From: Dipylidium caninum
Lineage: Eukaryota; Platyhelminthes; Cestoda; Cyclophyllidea; Dipylidiidae
Assembly (NCBI GenBank): GCA_017562135.1
Contig: QEYB01000100.1
Location: 1-64,000 of the forward strand
Reading direction: 5' to 3'
Length of the DNA stretch: 64,000 nucleotides
In this document: one piece after another, positions 11,672-25,417 of the stretch
How positions within the stretch are numbered: the stretch's first letter is position 1
How the letters are laid out: each line of letters begins with the position of its first letter
Notes under the pieces: generated by a model
Seen by the model: the letters and a program-made list of their open reading frames with translations, nothing else
What the model was told of the DNA's origin: nothing
Databases searched by the model: none
Translations under genes and position numbers: made by a program

Positions 11672-12436
11672 TGACAGCTGGACGGGCTCGGGTAAAGTAG
11701 GTAGGGCGGGGTGGAGTGGAGGGGAGTGGGGTGGGGTGGGGCAAGATTTTGCGCAGGTGCGTGTGAGTAGTTTCGTCGCTGTCTGCAATTTCCCGTGGAA
11801 AAGGCCCGGCGCGTGGCCGCGTGAGCAGGGAAATGAGCGGAGAGGTTGGTGGATATGCGTTAGCGCCTCGAACCGACGCGACCTGACTCGGCTGGCCTGG
11901 ACTCTGGTTGTGGCCACGTCCGAGGTAGGGATAAGGTTTGGGATGGATGGCGATGATGATACATGATGGAGAACGACCGCCACATATCGATTTAATGACT
12001 GCAGACAAATTACCCTCTCTACAGTATGCTGCTGTGCCATATCCTCCTCCTTATTTACTCACCCAATATTCCACCCACCGATAAATGCCCTCCCTTCAGG
12101 CAATCACAATTTGTTTTCAGACGAATGTAAACTACAATAGACGACATAACATTGGAACGAACATAGAATCGTGTATTAACTGTAAAAGTGGAGATATTTA
12201 TCAATAAGGCGCATCTCACTTGCATCTATCTGATTGATGTAAATAATGATTTGGGTTGAATATAATGAGGGTTGCAAAATTAGGGCCTGTCATTTTCTAC
12301 TCACATTATACTCGCGTTTCATACTTTTGTGGCCAATATAAAAATAATATCATCACATAAAGAGCGGCTTTGGTGTGGAAGAGAAGGAATTAGTGAATAG
12401 AGGATATTTGTTAATGTGCGTCTAAGCGCGTTTGTG

Positions 12437-12480
12437 ATTGGGTGAGGCAAAAACTGGATGTGCTGAGAGTCGTGTAAAAG
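12437..12480 (+). promoter_or_regulatory. Probable H4 promoter (unit 3; same in all units)
   Basis: Inverted CCAAT (ATTGG, 12437-12441) and a TATA-like GTAAAAG at the end of this interval, 130 bases before the H4 ATG. A second CCAAT plus TATAAAA pair (CCAATATAAAA) lies about 280 bases upstream of the ATG and could be an alternative. Start site not determinable. Confidence 0.4.
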
Positions 12481-12605
12481 GGTCGACTTGCGTGGGCGCT
12501 GGCAGTGTGGACAGGAGGGAGCGCGCGGTTGCTACGTAGCGTTACCTGGCGTCGTTCGCGTACATTTGTTGTCATCTCGACTGGTCGACTGGTGGACTGC
12601 GGTGA

Positions 12606-12920
<315 letters not shown>

Positions 12921-13002
12921 AGATGCCTGTGACGCCTGTAACGGTGGCAGCGACAACGACAGCGGCAGTGGCTATGTTGAAGATCTACGTGAACGCTACA
13001 AC

Positions 13003-13018
13003 GGCCCTGTTAAGGGCC
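13003..13018 (+). terminator. Histone 3' stem-loop of H4, unit 3
   Basis: GGCCCTGTTAAGGGCC. Confidence 0.94.
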
Positions 13019-13206
13019 AAATGTGACTTCTCTAACTCCAGATTGTTGCACTCAACACAATAGCCCGATGAGAGTGGGAGTGGGAGTGGGAATGGAGTGG
13101 AGTGGAGTGGAGTGTAGAGGCGAAGAGAAGGCAAGTGGAAGGGAAGAGGCTGTGCAAGGCGTGAGGTGTAAGTTGGGGAGGTGCAGGGTGAGCAGGGGCG
13201 AGTAGT

Positions 13207-13234
13207 TGTAGGTAGGTAGGTAGGTAGGTAGGTA
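13207..13234 (+). repeat. (GTAG)n microsatellite in H4-H2B spacer
   Basis: Perfect GTAG repeats of variable number in each unit. The array is broken inside this tract in unit 6, where block A begins. Confidence 0.92.
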
Positions 13235-13534
13235 CTTAGGTGAGCGGGGATAGCACCGTCTTCGTGTCTCTTCATTTCCCCCACTCGTGTCAATAGCCTG
13301 AGCGTGTCTCCGTTTGTCCCCTCTTCATCTTCATCTTCTCTTCCCTCCCCCCCACCACCAGATCTTAACGAGGCGGCCTTCTACTCTTTACTTCATTCAA
13401 CCATCCACCTATCCACCCAACTCTGCGAGCCCCCTTGCACCACTGGCTCCTCATCTTGCGTGCATTCCTTTTCTCCACACACACATTTGAGGACAAGACC
13501 GCGGGTGAGAGCCAACGAGAATATAATGGAGGGT

Positions 13535-13580
13535 GCGTCTGCGTCTGCGTCTGCGTCTGCGTGTGTGTGTGTGTGTGTGG
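13535..13580 (+). repeat. (TCTGCG)n-(GT)n compound microsatellite
   Basis: Four TCTGCG hexamers running into alternating GT; the hexamer count and the GT length change from unit to unit. Confidence 0.9.
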
Positions 13581-13663
13581 AGGCCAACATTGACTGCGGT
13601 ATTGGCCTACCTTCGGTCAGAGCACTGATTGCCATCGCGTTGGGGACGGTGGGAGTTATGAAG

Positions 13664-13710
13664 AAGGAGAGAGAGAGAGGAGAGGAGAGGAGAGGAGAGG
13701 AGAGGAGGAG
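13664..13710 (+). repeat. (GAGAG)n polypurine microsatellite
   Basis: Purine-only tract of GAGAG pentamers, longest in unit 6. A polypurine stretch of this length can form triplex DNA. Confidence 0.9.
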
Positions 13711-14232
13711 TTGTCTGGATGTCGAGATGGCTGGTCCCAACGCCAAGAGTTGGGTAGTGTTAGACGAGAGTAAATGCCTCAAGCCAACTCGACTTTGTAG
13801 GGACTGTAGTACACTGCATTTCACTGGAGTGAGATGCATCCATCATCCACCCGCTGGGGGGAGGATGTTCCCACGGTTCGTGTAGCGGCCTCCTTCGTGT
13901 CTTCCGCTTACCTTGCCACGGCGTCCGCCACCGCGTCCGCCACGAAGGCTTGTCGAGACGTTCGTTAACCGACTTGCCGAGTGATGGCGGCACCGATGGA
14001 CCAATGAGGAGGAGCAGAGACACGCTCTGCCTCCTGTCATTGGTGAACATCTGCGGACCGATGGGAAACGGAGATTTGTCAGCGCAGAGTCGGGTGCACG
14101 CGGAATAAAGGAGACGGAGGAGGAGGGTGGTGCATCGTGCTAGTGGGTAGTAGGTTGGGCTACCTTGAGCTGCACTGTGCCCTATCGCGCTCTCGCTGTT
14201 ACGACGAATACAACTACGACTACGACTGCGAC

Positions 14233-14601
14233 ATGGCTCCCAAAGTGGTGTCAGGCAAAGCTGCCAAGAAGGCGTCGAAGGTGAAGGTGCCAAAGACGGA
14301 CAAAGCAAAGAAGAGGAGGAGGAAGGAGAGTTACGCTATCTACATATACAAGGTGTTGCGTCAGGTGCACCCCGATACGGGCATCTCCTCGAAGGCTATG
14401 TCGATTATGAACTCTTTCGTGAACGACATCTTCGAGCGTATCGCCGCTGAGTCGAGTCGTCTGGCGCACTACAACAAGAAGTCGACTATCACAAGCAGAG
14501 AGATCCAGACGGCTGTGCGCCTCCTGTTGCCGGGTGAGTTGGCCAAGCATGCGGTGTCAGAGGGCACCAAGGCTGTGACCAAGTACACCGGCTCGAAGTA
14601 G
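14233..14601 (+). CDS. Histone H2B, unit 4
   Basis: 122 codons, protein and start context identical to unit 3; no difference seen in the coding bases. The GGCT tract that follows is shorter and has a GGCG interruption. Confidence 0.97.
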   Translation: MAPKVVSGKAAKKASKVKVPKTDKAKKRRRKESYAIYIYKVLRQVHPDTGISSKAMSIMNSFVNDIFERIAAESSRLAHYNKKSTITSREIQTAVRLLLPGELAKHAVSEGTKAVTKYTGSK

Positions 14602-14749
14602 ATCTGAGCGGAGTAAGTTTGTGGTGGTTGAGTGGGTGGCTGGCTGGCGGGCTGGCTGGCTGGCTGGCTGGGTCACTCGCTCCAATGCCACTTCAACCTA
14701 CCTGCTCCGTCCTCACCTGAGATGTCGACGATAAATGAACGCGTCCCAC

Positions 14750-14765
14750 GGCCCTCTTGAGGGCC
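14750..14765 (+). terminator. Histone 3' stem-loop of H2B, unit 4
   Basis: GGCCCTCTTGAGGGCC. Confidence 0.94.
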
Positions 14766-15685
14766 ACCTGCACTGCCCAAATCTGTGGTTGTTGCTGTCG
14801 CGAAGATCGCTTACATCGTCATTCGTTTTGTGCCTTTCTCGCCCTCCTTTACTCGCTCCCTCCTCCCTCCCTCTCGCTCTGTCGCTCTCTCGCTCTCTCG
14901 CTCGGGTGCTAAGTCTCTCCGCCTATCTGGCTTGGTTGACAGAATTTAGTTGGGGGTATGGGACAGCGGGAAATTCCTTAGTGTACTATTGGATATCGTG
15001 TGTCTGGGTAGCGTAGGAAGGCAGGGCAGGGCAGGTCGGGGCGGGGCGGGGCAATGTGAGACGGGGGGCAAGTAAGGGAGGGAGGGAGGGAGGGAGGGAA
15101 AGAACGAAAGAAAGAAAGGAGAGGGTAAGCAAGGGAGGGCGGTCTATTTGGAGTGCTGTCATTTGTCCAGTCCCAGGGTTAGGCTGCTTGACGAGAGACA
15201 GGGGGAGGGGGGTGGAGGGGGCGGGCTGTCGAGAGAGTTGTGGAGATAGCAAGCCTTCTCTTCAATCTCTCTGTCCGCCTTCCCCTTCTTTGCTGCCCTT
15301 ATCTGCTCTCGCCTGACCAACTGCATCTTCTACTAAGTGCGTGTGAAGCTCTAGCTACGTGTTGCAACCAGTGTAGGGGATATGGAAGCGGCAACAGCGC
15401 AGCAGTCGCAGCAGCAGCAGCAACCTCACTGCTACGGCATTGCAAATTGTCCACGATACGACTGTGTGGAGAAGAGAGAGAGAAGTAGTGTTGACGAATA
15501 GGCGGCAGGCTTATGCCGCGCGAGCCAATGAGGTGAGAGGAGGAGGTGCCTCGAAGCGGAGCCAATGAGGAATGTGCATCAGTGTGAAGATGGCTGCCTA
15601 TATGGGAGGGGATGGTGAGCGTGGATGAAGCTGACAGAGATCACCGTTTAGCCGTGTGGCGAGGGCTGGTCAATTGACTGAAAGA

Positions 15686-16072
15686 ATGAGCGGAAGAGGC
15701 AAGGGAGGCAAGTCACGAGCTAAGGCGAAGACGAGGTCGGCGCGTGCGGGTCTGCAGTTTCCCGTGGGGTGGGTGCACCGGCTATTGCGCCGTGGCAACT
15801 ACGCGGAACGGGTGGGTGCCGGAGCACCAGTCTACTTGGCTGCTGTACTCGAGTACCTGGCTGCCGAAGTGCTCGAGTTGGCGGGCAATGCGGCGCGTGA
15901 CAACAAGAAGACGCGTATCATCCCGCGTCACCTGCAGTTGGCCATCCGCAACGACGAGGAGTTGAACAAGTTGTTAGGCGGTGTGACAATCGCCCAAGGC
16001 GGTGTGCTGCCCAACATACAGGCGGTGCTTCTACCCAAGAAGACGGAGAAGCCGGTAGCCAGCAAGGAGTAG
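15686..16072 (+). CDS. Histone H2A variant with Arg-to-Trp change, unit 4
   Basis: 128 codons, same as the unit 2 protein except that FPVGRVHR reads FPVGWVHR (codon CGG changed to TGG, residue 29 counting Met). The changed residue aligns with Arg29 of vertebrate H2A, a conserved arginine that contacts the DNA minor groove in nucleosome structures. A CpG transition explains it. The silent marker CTT for CTG near the C-terminus is shared with unit 6 only. The acidic patch and docking domain are intact, so the protein should still fold; its effect on nucleosomes is unknown. Confidence 0.95.
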   Translation: MSGRGKGGKSRAKAKTRSARAGLQFPVGWVHRLLRRGNYAERVGAGAPVYLAAVLEYLAAEVLELAGNAARDNKKTRIIPRHLQLAIRNDEELNKLLGGVTIAQGGVLPNIQAVLLPKKTEKPVASKE

Positions 16073-16184
16073 TAGTAGGTCGTCCGCCTGCTTGCTCGCT
16101 CGCTCGCTGGCTTGCCCGTCTGCTGGCCTTAGTGAGGAGACGATGAAGTAGTCGGTAGGCGAGCATGAGTGTGAACGTGATAAC

Positions 16185-16200
16185 GGTCCTTTTAAGGGCC
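16185..16200 (+). terminator. Histone 3' stem-loop of H2A, unit 4
   Basis: GGTCCTTTTAAGGGCC with G-U pair, intact, so the variant gene keeps its RNA 3' end signal. Confidence 0.93.
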
Positions 16201-17220
16201 ACCGGAAGAATGATTGTTGGCTAATTCAACGTGCGACCGAGTGGTAAAGATGGAGGAAGGGTGTGTGTGTGTGTGTGTGTGTGTTGACAGCTGGACGGGC
16301 TCGGGTAAAGTAGGGTAGGGCGGGGTGGAGTGGAGGGGAGTGGGGTGGGGTGGGGCAAGATTTTGCGCAGGTGCGTGTGAGTAGTTTTCGGCGCTGTCTG
16401 CAATTTCCCGTGGAAAAGGCCCGGCGCGTGGCCGCGTGAGCAGGGAAATGAGCGGAGAGGTTGGTGGATATGCGTTAGCGCCTCGAACCGACGCGACCTG
16501 ACTCGGCTGGCCTGGACTCTGGTTGTGGCCACGTCCGAGGTAGGGATAAGGTTTGGGATGGATGGCGATGATGATACATGATGGAGAACGACCGCCACAT
16601 ATCGATTTAATGACTGCAGACAAATTACCCTCTCTACAGTATGCTGCTGTGCCATATCCTCCTCCTTATTTACTCACTCAATATTCCACCCACCGATAAA
16701 TGCCCTCCCTTCAGGCAATCACAATTTGTTTTCAGACGAATGTAAACTACAATAGACGACATAACATTGGAACGAACATAGAATCGTGTATTAACTGTAA
16801 AAGTGGAGATATTTATCAATAAGGCGCATCTCACTTGCATCTATCTGATTGATGTAAATAATGATTTGGGTTGAATATAATGAGGGTTGCAAAATTAGGG
16901 CCTGTCATTTTCTACTCACATTATACTCGCGTTTCATACTTTTGTGGCCAATATAAAAATAATATCATCACATAAAGAGCGGCTTTGGTGTGGAAGAGAA
17001 GGAATTAGTGAATAGAGGATATTTGTTAATGTGCGTCTAAGCGCGTTTGTGATTGGGTGAGGCAAAAACTGGATGTGCTGAGAGTCGTGTAAAAGGGTCG
17101 ACTTGCGTGGGCGCTGGCAGTGTGGACAGGAGGGAGCGCGCGGTTGCTACGTAGCGTTACCTGGCGTCGTTCGCGTACATTTGTTGTCATCTCGACTGGT
17201 CGACTGGTGGACTGCGGTGA

Positions 17221-17535
<315 letters not shown>

Positions 17536-17617
17536 AGATGCCTGTGACGCCTGTAACGGTGGCAGCGACAACGGCAGCGGCAGTGGCTATGTTGAAGATC
17601 TACGTGAACGCTACAAC

Positions 17618-17633
17618 GGCCCTGTTAAGGGCC
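17618..17633 (+). terminator. Histone 3' stem-loop of H4, unit 4
   Basis: GGCCCTGTTAAGGGCC. Confidence 0.94.
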
Positions 17634-18840
17634 AAATGTGACTTCTCTAACTCCAGATTGTTGCACTCAACACAATAGCCCGATGAGAGTGGGAGTGGGA
17701 GTGGGAATGGAGTGGAGTGGAGTGGAGTGTAGAGGCGAAGAGAAGGCAAGTGGAAGGGAAGAGGCTGTGCAAGGCGTGAGGTGTAAGTTGGGGAGGTGCA
17801 GGGTGAGCAGGGCGAGTAGTTGTAGGTAGGTAGGTAGGTAGGTAGGTACTTAGGTGAGCGGGGATAGCACCGTCTTCGTGTCTCTTCATTTCCCCCACTC
17901 GTGTCAATAGCCTGAGCGTGTCTCCGTTTGTCCCCTCTTCATCTTCATCTTCTCTTCCCTCCCCCCCACCACCAGATCTTAACGAGGCGGCCTTCTACTC
18001 TTTACTTCATTCAACCATCCACCTATCCACCCAACTCTGCGAGCCCCTTGCACCACTGGCTCCTCATCTTGCGTGCATTCCTTTTCTCCACACACACATT
18101 TGAGGACAAGACCGCGGGTGAGAGCCAACGAGAATATAATGGAGGGTGCGTCTGCGTCTGCGTGTGCGTCTGCGTGTGTGTGTGTGTGTGGAGGCCAACA
18201 TTGACTGCGGTATTGGCCTACCTTCGGTCAGAGCACTGATTGCCATCGCGTTGGGGACGGTGGGAGTTATGAAGAAGGAGGAGAGAGGAGAGGAGAGGAG
18301 AGGAGAGGAGAGGAGGAGTTGTCTGGATGTCGAGATGGCTGGTCCCAACGCCAAGAGTTGGGTAGTGTTAGACGAGAGTAAATGCCTCAAGCCAACTCGA
18401 CTTTGTAGGGACTGTAGTACACTGCATTTCACTGGAGTGAGATGCATCCATCATCCACCCGCTGGTGGGAGGATGTTCCCACGGTTCGTGTAGCGGCCTC
18501 CTTCGTGTCTTCCGCTTACCTTGCCACGGCGTCCGCCACCGCGTCCGCCACGAAGGCTTGTCGAGACGTTCGTTAACCGACTTGCCGAGTGATGGCGGCA
18601 CCGATGGACCAATGAGGAGGAGCAGAGACACGCTCTGCCTCCTGTCATTGGTGAACATCTGCGGACCGATGGGAAACGGAGATTTGTCAGCGCAGAGTCG
18701 GGTGCACGCGGAATAAAGGAGACGGAGGAGGAGGGTGGTGCATCGTGCTAGTGGGTAGTAGGTTGGGCTACCTTGAGCTGCACTGTGCCCTATCGCGCTC
18801 TCGCTGTTACGACGAATACAACTACGACTACGACTGCGAC

Positions 18841-19209
18841 ATGGCTCCCAAAGTGGTGTCAGGCAAAGCTGCCAAGAAGGCGTCGAAGGTGAAGGTGCCA
18901 AAGACGGACAAAGCAAAGAAGAGGAGGAGGAAGGAGAGTTACGCTATCTACATATACAAGGTGTTGCGTCAGGTGCACCCCGATACGGGCATCTCCTCGA
19001 AGGCTATGTCGATTATGAACTCTTTCGTGAACGACATCTTCGAGCGTATCGCCGCTGAGTCGAGTCGTCTGGCGCACTACAACAAGAAGTCGACTATCAC
19101 AAGCAGAGAGATCCAGACGGCTGTGCGCCTCCTGTTGCCGGGTGAGTTGGCCAAGCATGCGGTGTCAGAGGGCACCAAGGCTGTGACCAAGTACACCGGC
19201 TCGAAGTAG
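18841..19209 (+). CDS. Histone H2B, unit 5
   Basis: 122 codons, identical protein to units 3, 4 and 6; intact AVTKYTGSK end. Confidence 0.97.
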   Translation: MAPKVVSGKAAKKASKVKVPKTDKAKKRRRKESYAIYIYKVLRQVHPDTGISSKAMSIMNSFVNDIFERIAAESSRLAHYNKKSTITSREIQTAVRLLLPGELAKHAVSEGTKAVTKYTGSK

Positions 19210-19357
19210 ATCTGAGCGGAGTAAGTTTGTGGTGGTTGAGTGGGTGGCTGGCTGGCGGGCTGGCTGGCTGGCTGGCTGGGTCACTCGCTCCAATGCCACT
19301 TCAACCTACCTGCTCCGTCCTCACCTGAGATGTCGACGATAAATGAACGCGTCCCAC

Positions 19358-19373
19358 GGCCCTCTTGAGGGCC
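19358..19373 (+). terminator. Histone 3' stem-loop of H2B, unit 5
   Basis: GGCCCTCTTGAGGGCC. Confidence 0.94.
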
Positions 19374-20294
19374 ACCTGCACTGCCCAAATCTGTGGTTGT
19401 TGCTGTCGCGAAGATCGCTTACATCGTCATTCGTTTTGTGCCTTTCTCGCCCTCCTTTACTCGCTCCCTCCCTCCCTCCCTCTCGCTCTGTCGCTCTCTC
19501 GCTCTCTCGCTCGGGTGCTAAGTCTCTCCGCCTATCTGGCTTGGTTGACAGAATTTAGTTGGGGGTATGGGACAGCGGGAAATTCCTTAGTGTACTATTG
19601 GATATCGTGTGTCTGGGTAGCGTAGGAAGGCAGGGCAGGGCAGGTCGGGGCGGGGCGGGGCAATGTGAGACGGGTCAGGGCAAGTAAGGGAGGGAGGGAG
19701 GGAGGGAAAGAACGAAAGAAAGAAAGGAGAGGGTAAGCAAGGGAGGGCGGTCTATTTGGAGTGCTGTCATTTGTCCAGTCCCAGGGTTAGGCTGCTTGAC
19801 GAGAGACATGGGGAGGGGGGTGGAGGGGGCGGGCTGTCGAGAGAGTTGTGGAGATAGCAAGCCTTCTCTTCAATCTCTCTGTCCGCCTTCCCCTTCTTTG
19901 CTGCCCTTATCTGCTCTCGCCTGACCAACTGCATCTTCTACTAAGTGCGTGTGAAGCTCTAGCTACGTGTTGCAAGCCAGTGTAGGGGATATGGAAGCGG
20001 CAACAGCACAGCAGTCGCAGCAGCAGCAGCAACCTCACTGCTACGGCATTGCAAATTGTCCACGATACGACTGTGTGGAGAAGAGAGAGAGAAGTAGTGT
20101 TGACGAATAGGCGGCAGGCTTATGCCGCGCGAGCCAATGAGGTGAGAGGAGGAGGTGCCTCGAAGCGGAGCCAATGAGGAATGTGCATCAGTGTGAAGAT
20201 GGCTGCCTATATGGGAGGGGATGGTGAGCGTGGATGAAGCTGACAGAGATCACCGTTTAGCCGTGTGGCGAGGGCTGGTCAATTGACTGAAAGA

Positions 20295-20681
20295 ATGAGC
20301 GGAAGAGGCAAGGGAGGCAAGTCACGAGCTAAGGCGAAGACGAGGTCGGCGCGTGCGGGTCTGCAGTTTCCCGTGGGGCGGGTGCACCGGCTATTGCGCC
20401 GTGGCAACTACGCGGAACGGGTGGGTGCCGGAGCACCAGTCTACTTGGCTGCTGTACTCGAGTACCTGGCTGCCGAAGTGCTCGAGTTGGCGGGCAATGC
20501 GGCGCGTGACAACAAGAAGACGCGTATCATCCCACGTCACCTGCAGTTGGCCATCCGCAACGACGAGGAGTTGAACAAGTTGTTAGGCGGTGTGACAATC
20601 GCCCAAGGCGGTGTGCTGCCCAACATACAGGCGGTGCTGCTACCCAAGAAGACGGAGAAGCCGGTAGCCAGCAAGGAGTAG
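20295..20681 (+). CDS. Histone H2A, unit 5
   Basis: 128 codons, same protein as units 2 and 3 with the conserved Arg in FPVGRVHR. Silent markers are those of unit 2 (CAC, TACCTGGCT, CTG) except CCA for CCG at the Pro of IIPRH, which is the unit 3 state: a mosaic, as expected after gene conversion. Confidence 0.97.
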   Translation: MSGRGKGGKSRAKAKTRSARAGLQFPVGRVHRLLRRGNYAERVGAGAPVYLAAVLEYLAAEVLELAGNAARDNKKTRIIPRHLQLAIRNDEELNKLLGGVTIAQGGVLPNIQAVLLPKKTEKPVASKE

Positions 20682-20793
20682 TAGTAGGTCGTCCGCCTGC
20701 TTGCTCGCTCGCTCGCTGGCTTGCCCGTCTGCTGGCCTTAGTGAGGAGACGATGAAGTAGTCGGTAGGCGAGCATGAGTGTGAACGTGATAAC

Positions 20794-20809
20794 GGTCCTT
20801 TTAAGGGCC
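20794..20809 (+). terminator. Histone 3' stem-loop of H2A, unit 5
   Basis: GGTCCTTTTAAGGGCC with G-U pair. Confidence 0.93.
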
Positions 20810-21838
20810 ACCGGAAGAATGATTGTTGGCTAATTCAACGTGCGACCGAGTGGTAAAGATGGAGGAAGGGTGTGTGTGTGTGTGTGTGTGTGTTGACAGC
20901 TGGACGGGCTCGGGTAAAGTAGGGTAGGGCGGGGTGGAGTGGAGTGGAGTGGGGTGGGGTGGGGCAAGATTTTGCGCAGGTGCGTGTGAGTAGTTTCGGC
21001 GCTGTCTGCAATTTCCCGTGGAAAAGGCCCGGCGCGTGGCCGCGTGAGCAGGGAAATGAGCGGAGAGGTTGGTGGATATGCGTTAGCGCCTCGAACCGAC
21101 CCGATCCGACGCGACCTGACTCGGCTGGCCTGGACTCTGGTTGTGGCCACGTCCGAGGTAGGGATAAGGTTTGGGATGGATGGCGATGATGATACATGAT
21201 GGAGAACGACCGCCACATATCGATTTAATGACTGCAGACAAATTACCCTCTCTACAGTATGCTGCTGTGCCATATCCTCCTCCTTATTTACTCACCCAAT
21301 ATTCCACCCACCGATAAATGCCCTCCCTTCAGGCAATCACAATTTGTTTTCAGACGAATGTAAACTACAATAGACGACATAACATTGGAACGAACATAGA
21401 ATCGTGTATTAACTGTAAAAGTGGAGATATTTATCAATAAGGCGCATCTCACTTGCATCTATCTGATTGATGTAAATAATGATTTGGGTTGAATATAATG
21501 AGGGTTGCAAAATTAGGGCCTGTCATTTTCTACTCACATTATACTCGCGTTTCATACTTTTGTGGCCAATATAAAAATAATATCATCACATAAAGAGCGG
21601 CTTTGGTGTGGAAGAGAAGGAATTAGTGAATAGAGGATATTTGTTAATGTGCGTCTAAGCGCGTTTGTGATTGGGTGAGGCAAAAACTGGATGTGCTGAG
21701 AGTCGTGTAAAAGGGTCGACTTGCGTGGGCGCTGGCAGTGTGGACAGGAGGGAGCGCGCGGTTGCTACGTAGCGTTACCTGGCGTCGTTCGCGTACATTT
21801 GTTGTCATCTCGACTGGTCGACTGGTGGACTGCGGTGA

Positions 21839-22153
<315 letters not shown>

Positions 22154-22234
22154 AGATGCCTGTGACGCCTGTAACGGTGGCAGCGACAACGACAGCGGCA
22201 GTGGCTATGTTGAAGATCTACGTGAACGCTACAA

Positions 22235-22250
22235 CGGCCCTGTTAAGGGC
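22235..22250 (+). terminator. Histone 3' stem-loop of H4, unit 5
   Basis: GGCCCTGTTAAGGGCC. Confidence 0.94.
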
Positions 22251-23468
22251 CAAATGTGACTTCTCTAACTCCAGATTGTTGCACTCAACACAATAGCCCG
22301 ATGAGAGTGGGAGTAGGAGTGGGAATGGAGTGGAGTGGAGTGGAGTGTAGAGGCGAAGAGAAGGCAAGTGGAAGGGAAGAGGCTGTGCAAGGCGTGAGGT
22401 GTAAGTTGGGGAGGTGCAGGGTGAGCAGGAGGCGAGTAGTTGTAGGTAGGTAGGTAGGTAGGTAGGTAGGTACTTAGGTGAGCGGGGATAGCACCGTCTT
22501 CGTGTCTCTTCATTTCCCCCACTCGTGTCAATAGCCTGAGCGTGTCTCCGTTTGTCCCCTCTTCATCTTCATCTTCTCTTCCCTCCCCCCACCACCAGAT
22601 CTTAACGAGGCGGCCTTCTACTCTTTACTTCATTCAACCATCCACCTATCCACCCAACTCTGCGAGCCCCCTTGCACCACTGGCTCCTCATCTTGCGTGC
22701 ATTCCTTTTCTCCACACACACATTTGAGGACAAGACCGCGGGTGAGAGCCAACGAGAATATAATGGAGGGTGCGTCTGCGTCTGCGTCTGCGTGTGTGTG
22801 TGTGTGTGGAGGCCAACATTGACTGCGGTATTGGCCTACCTTCGGTCAGAGCACTGATTGCCATCGCGTTGGGGACGGTGGGAGTTATGAAGAAGGAGGA
22901 GAGAGGAGAGGAGAGGAGAGGAGAGGAGAGGAGAGGAGAGGAGGAGTTGTCTGGATGTCGAGATGGCTGGTCCCAACGCCAAGAGTTGGGTAGTGTTAGA
23001 CGAGAGTAAATGCCTCAAGCCAACTCGACTTTGTAGGGACTGTAGTACACTGCATTTCACTGGAGTGAGATGCATCCATCATCCACCCGCTGGTGGGAGG
23101 ATGTTCCCACGGTTCGTGTAGCGGCCTCCTTCGTGTCTTCCGCTTACCTTGCCACGGCGTCCGCCACCGCGTCCGCCACGAAGGCTTGTCGAGACGTTCG
23201 TTAACCGACTTGCCGAGTGATGGCGGCACCGATGGACCAATGAGGAGGAGCAGAGACACGCTCTGCCTCCTGTCATTGGTGAACATCTGCGGACCGATGG
23301 GAAACGGAGATTTGTCAGCGCAGAGTCGGGTGCACGCGGAATAAAGGAGACGGAGGAGGAGGGTGGTGCATCGTGCTAGTGGGTAGTAGGTTGGGCTACC
23401 TTGAGCTGCACTGTGCCCTATCGCGCTCTCGCTGTTACGACGAATACAACTACGACTACGACTGCGAC

Positions 23469-23837
23469 ATGGCTCCCAAAGTGGTGTCAGGCAAAGCTGC
23501 CAAGAAGGCGTCGAAGGTGAAGGTGCCAAAGACGGACAAAGCAAAGAAGAGGAGGAGGAAGGAGAGTTACGCTATCTACATATACAAGGTGTTGCGTCAG
23601 GTGCACCCCGATACGGGCATCTCCTCGAAGGCTATGTCGATTATGAACTCTTTCGTGAACGACATCTTCGAGCGTATCGCCGCTGAGTCGAGTCGTCTGG
23701 CGCACTACAACAAGAAGTCGACTATCACAAGCAGAGAGATCCAGACGGCTGTGCGCCTCCTGTTGCCGGGTGAGTTGGCCAAGCATGCGGTGTCAGAGGG
23801 CACCAAGGCTGTGACCAAGTACACCGGCTCGAAGTAG
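23469..23837 (+). CDS. Histone H2B, unit 6
   Basis: 122 codons, protein identical to units 3-5. Confidence 0.97.
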   Translation: MAPKVVSGKAAKKASKVKVPKTDKAKKRRRKESYAIYIYKVLRQVHPDTGISSKAMSIMNSFVNDIFERIAAESSRLAHYNKKSTITSREIQTAVRLLLPGELAKHAVSEGTKAVTKYTGSK

Positions 23838-23872
23838 ATCTGAGCGGAGTAAGTTTGTGGTGGTTGAGTGGG

Positions 23873-23907
<35 letters not shown>

Positions 23908-23985
23908 GTCACTCGCTCCAATGCCACTTCAACCTACCTGCTCCGTCCTCACCTGAGATGTCGACGATAAATGAACGCGTCCCAC

Positions 23986-24001
23986 GGCCCTCTTGAGGGC
24001 C
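23986..24001 (+). terminator. Histone 3' stem-loop of H2B, unit 6
   Basis: GGCCCTCTTGAGGGCC. Confidence 0.94.
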
Positions 24002-24902
24002 ACCTGCACTGCCCAAATCTGTGGTTGTTGCTGTCGCGAAGATCGCTTACATCGTCATTCGTTTTGTGCCTTTCTCGCCCTCCTTTACTCGCTCCCTCCC
24101 TCCCTCCCTCTCGCTCTGTCGCTCTCTCGCTCTCTCGCTCGGGTGCTAAGTCTCTCCGCCTATCTGGCTTGGTTGACAGAATTTAGTTGGGGGTATGGGA
24201 CAGCGGGAAATTCCTTAGTGTACTATTGGATATCGTGTGTCTGGGTAGCGTAGGAAGGCAGGGCAGGGCAGGTCGGGGCGGGGCGGGGCAAGTAAGGGAG
24301 GGAGGGAGGGAAAGAACGAAAGAAAGAAAGAAAGGAGAGGGTAAGCAAGGGAGGGCGGTCTATTTGGAGTGCTGTCATTTGTCCAGTCCCAGGGTTAGGC
24401 TGCTTGACGAGAGACATGGGGAGGGGGGTGGAGGGGGCGGGCTGTCGAGAGAGTTGTGGAGATAGCAAGCCTTCTCTTCAATCTCTCTGTCCGCCTTCCC
24501 TTCTTTGCTGCCCTTATCTGCTCTCGCCTGACCAACTGCATCTTCTACTAAGTGCGTGTGAAGCTCTAGCTACGTGTTGCAAACCAGTGTAGGGGATATG
24601 GAAGCGGCAACAGCGACAGCAGTCGCAGCAGCAGCAGCAACCTCACTGCTACGGCATTGCAAATTGTCCACGATACGACTGTGTGGAGAAGAGAGAGAGA
24701 AGTAGTGTTGACGAATAGGCGGCAGGCTTATGCCGCGCGAGCCAATGAGGTGAGAGGAGGAGGTGCCTCGAAGCGGAGCCAATGAGGAATGTGCATCAGT
24801 GTGAAGATGGCTGCCTATATGGGAGGGGATGGTGAGCGTGGATGAAGCTGACAGAGATCACCGTTTAGCCGTGTGGCGAGGGCTGGTCAATTGACTGAAA
24901 GA

Positions 24903-25289
24903 ATGAGCGGAAGAGGCAAGGGAGGCAAGTCACGAGCTAAGGCGAAGACGAGGTCGGCGCGTGCGGGTCTGCAGTTTCCCGTGGGGTGGGTGCACCGGCT
25001 ATTGCGCCGCGGCAACTACACGGAACGGGTGGGTGCCGGAGCACCAGTCTACTTGGCTGCTGTACTCGAGTACCTGGCTGCCGAAGTGCTCGAGTTAGCG
25101 GGCAATGCGGCACGTGACAACAAGAAGACGCGTATCATCCCGCGTCACCTGCAGTTGGCCATCCGCAACGACGAGGAGTTGAACAAGTTGTTAGGCGGTG
25201 TGACAATCGCCCAAGGCGGTGTGCTGCCCAACATACAGGCGGTGCTTCTACCCAAGAAGACGGAGAAGCCGGTAGCCAGCAAGGAGTAG
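24903..25289 (+). CDS. Histone H2A variant with Arg-to-Trp and Ala-to-Thr, unit 6
   Basis: 128 codons. It shares the FPVGWVHR change and the CTT silent marker with unit 4 and has a second replacement, NYTER for NYAER (GCG to ACG), in the first helix region. Further private changes are CGC for CGT (Arg), TTA for TTG (Leu) and GCA for GCG (Ala). It is the most diverged H2A in the array and lies in the terminal unit, where homogenisation by neighbours is expected to be weakest. Confidence 0.95.
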   Translation: MSGRGKGGKSRAKAKTRSARAGLQFPVGWVHRLLRRGNYTERVGAGAPVYLAAVLEYLAAEVLELAGNAARDNKKTRIIPRHLQLAIRNDEELNKLLGGVTIAQGGVLPNIQAVLLPKKTEKPVASKE

Positions 25290-25401
25290 TAGTAGGTCGT
25301 CCGCCTGCTTGCTCGCTCGCTCGCTGGCTTGCCCGTCTGCTGGCCTTAGTGAGGAGACGATGAAGTAGTCGGTAGGCGAGCATGAGTGTGAACGTGATAA
25401 C

Positions 25402-25417
25402 GGTCCTTTTAAGGGCC
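25402..25417 (+). terminator. Histone 3' stem-loop of H2A, unit 6
   Basis: GGTCCTTTTAAGGGCC with G-U pair. Confidence 0.93.
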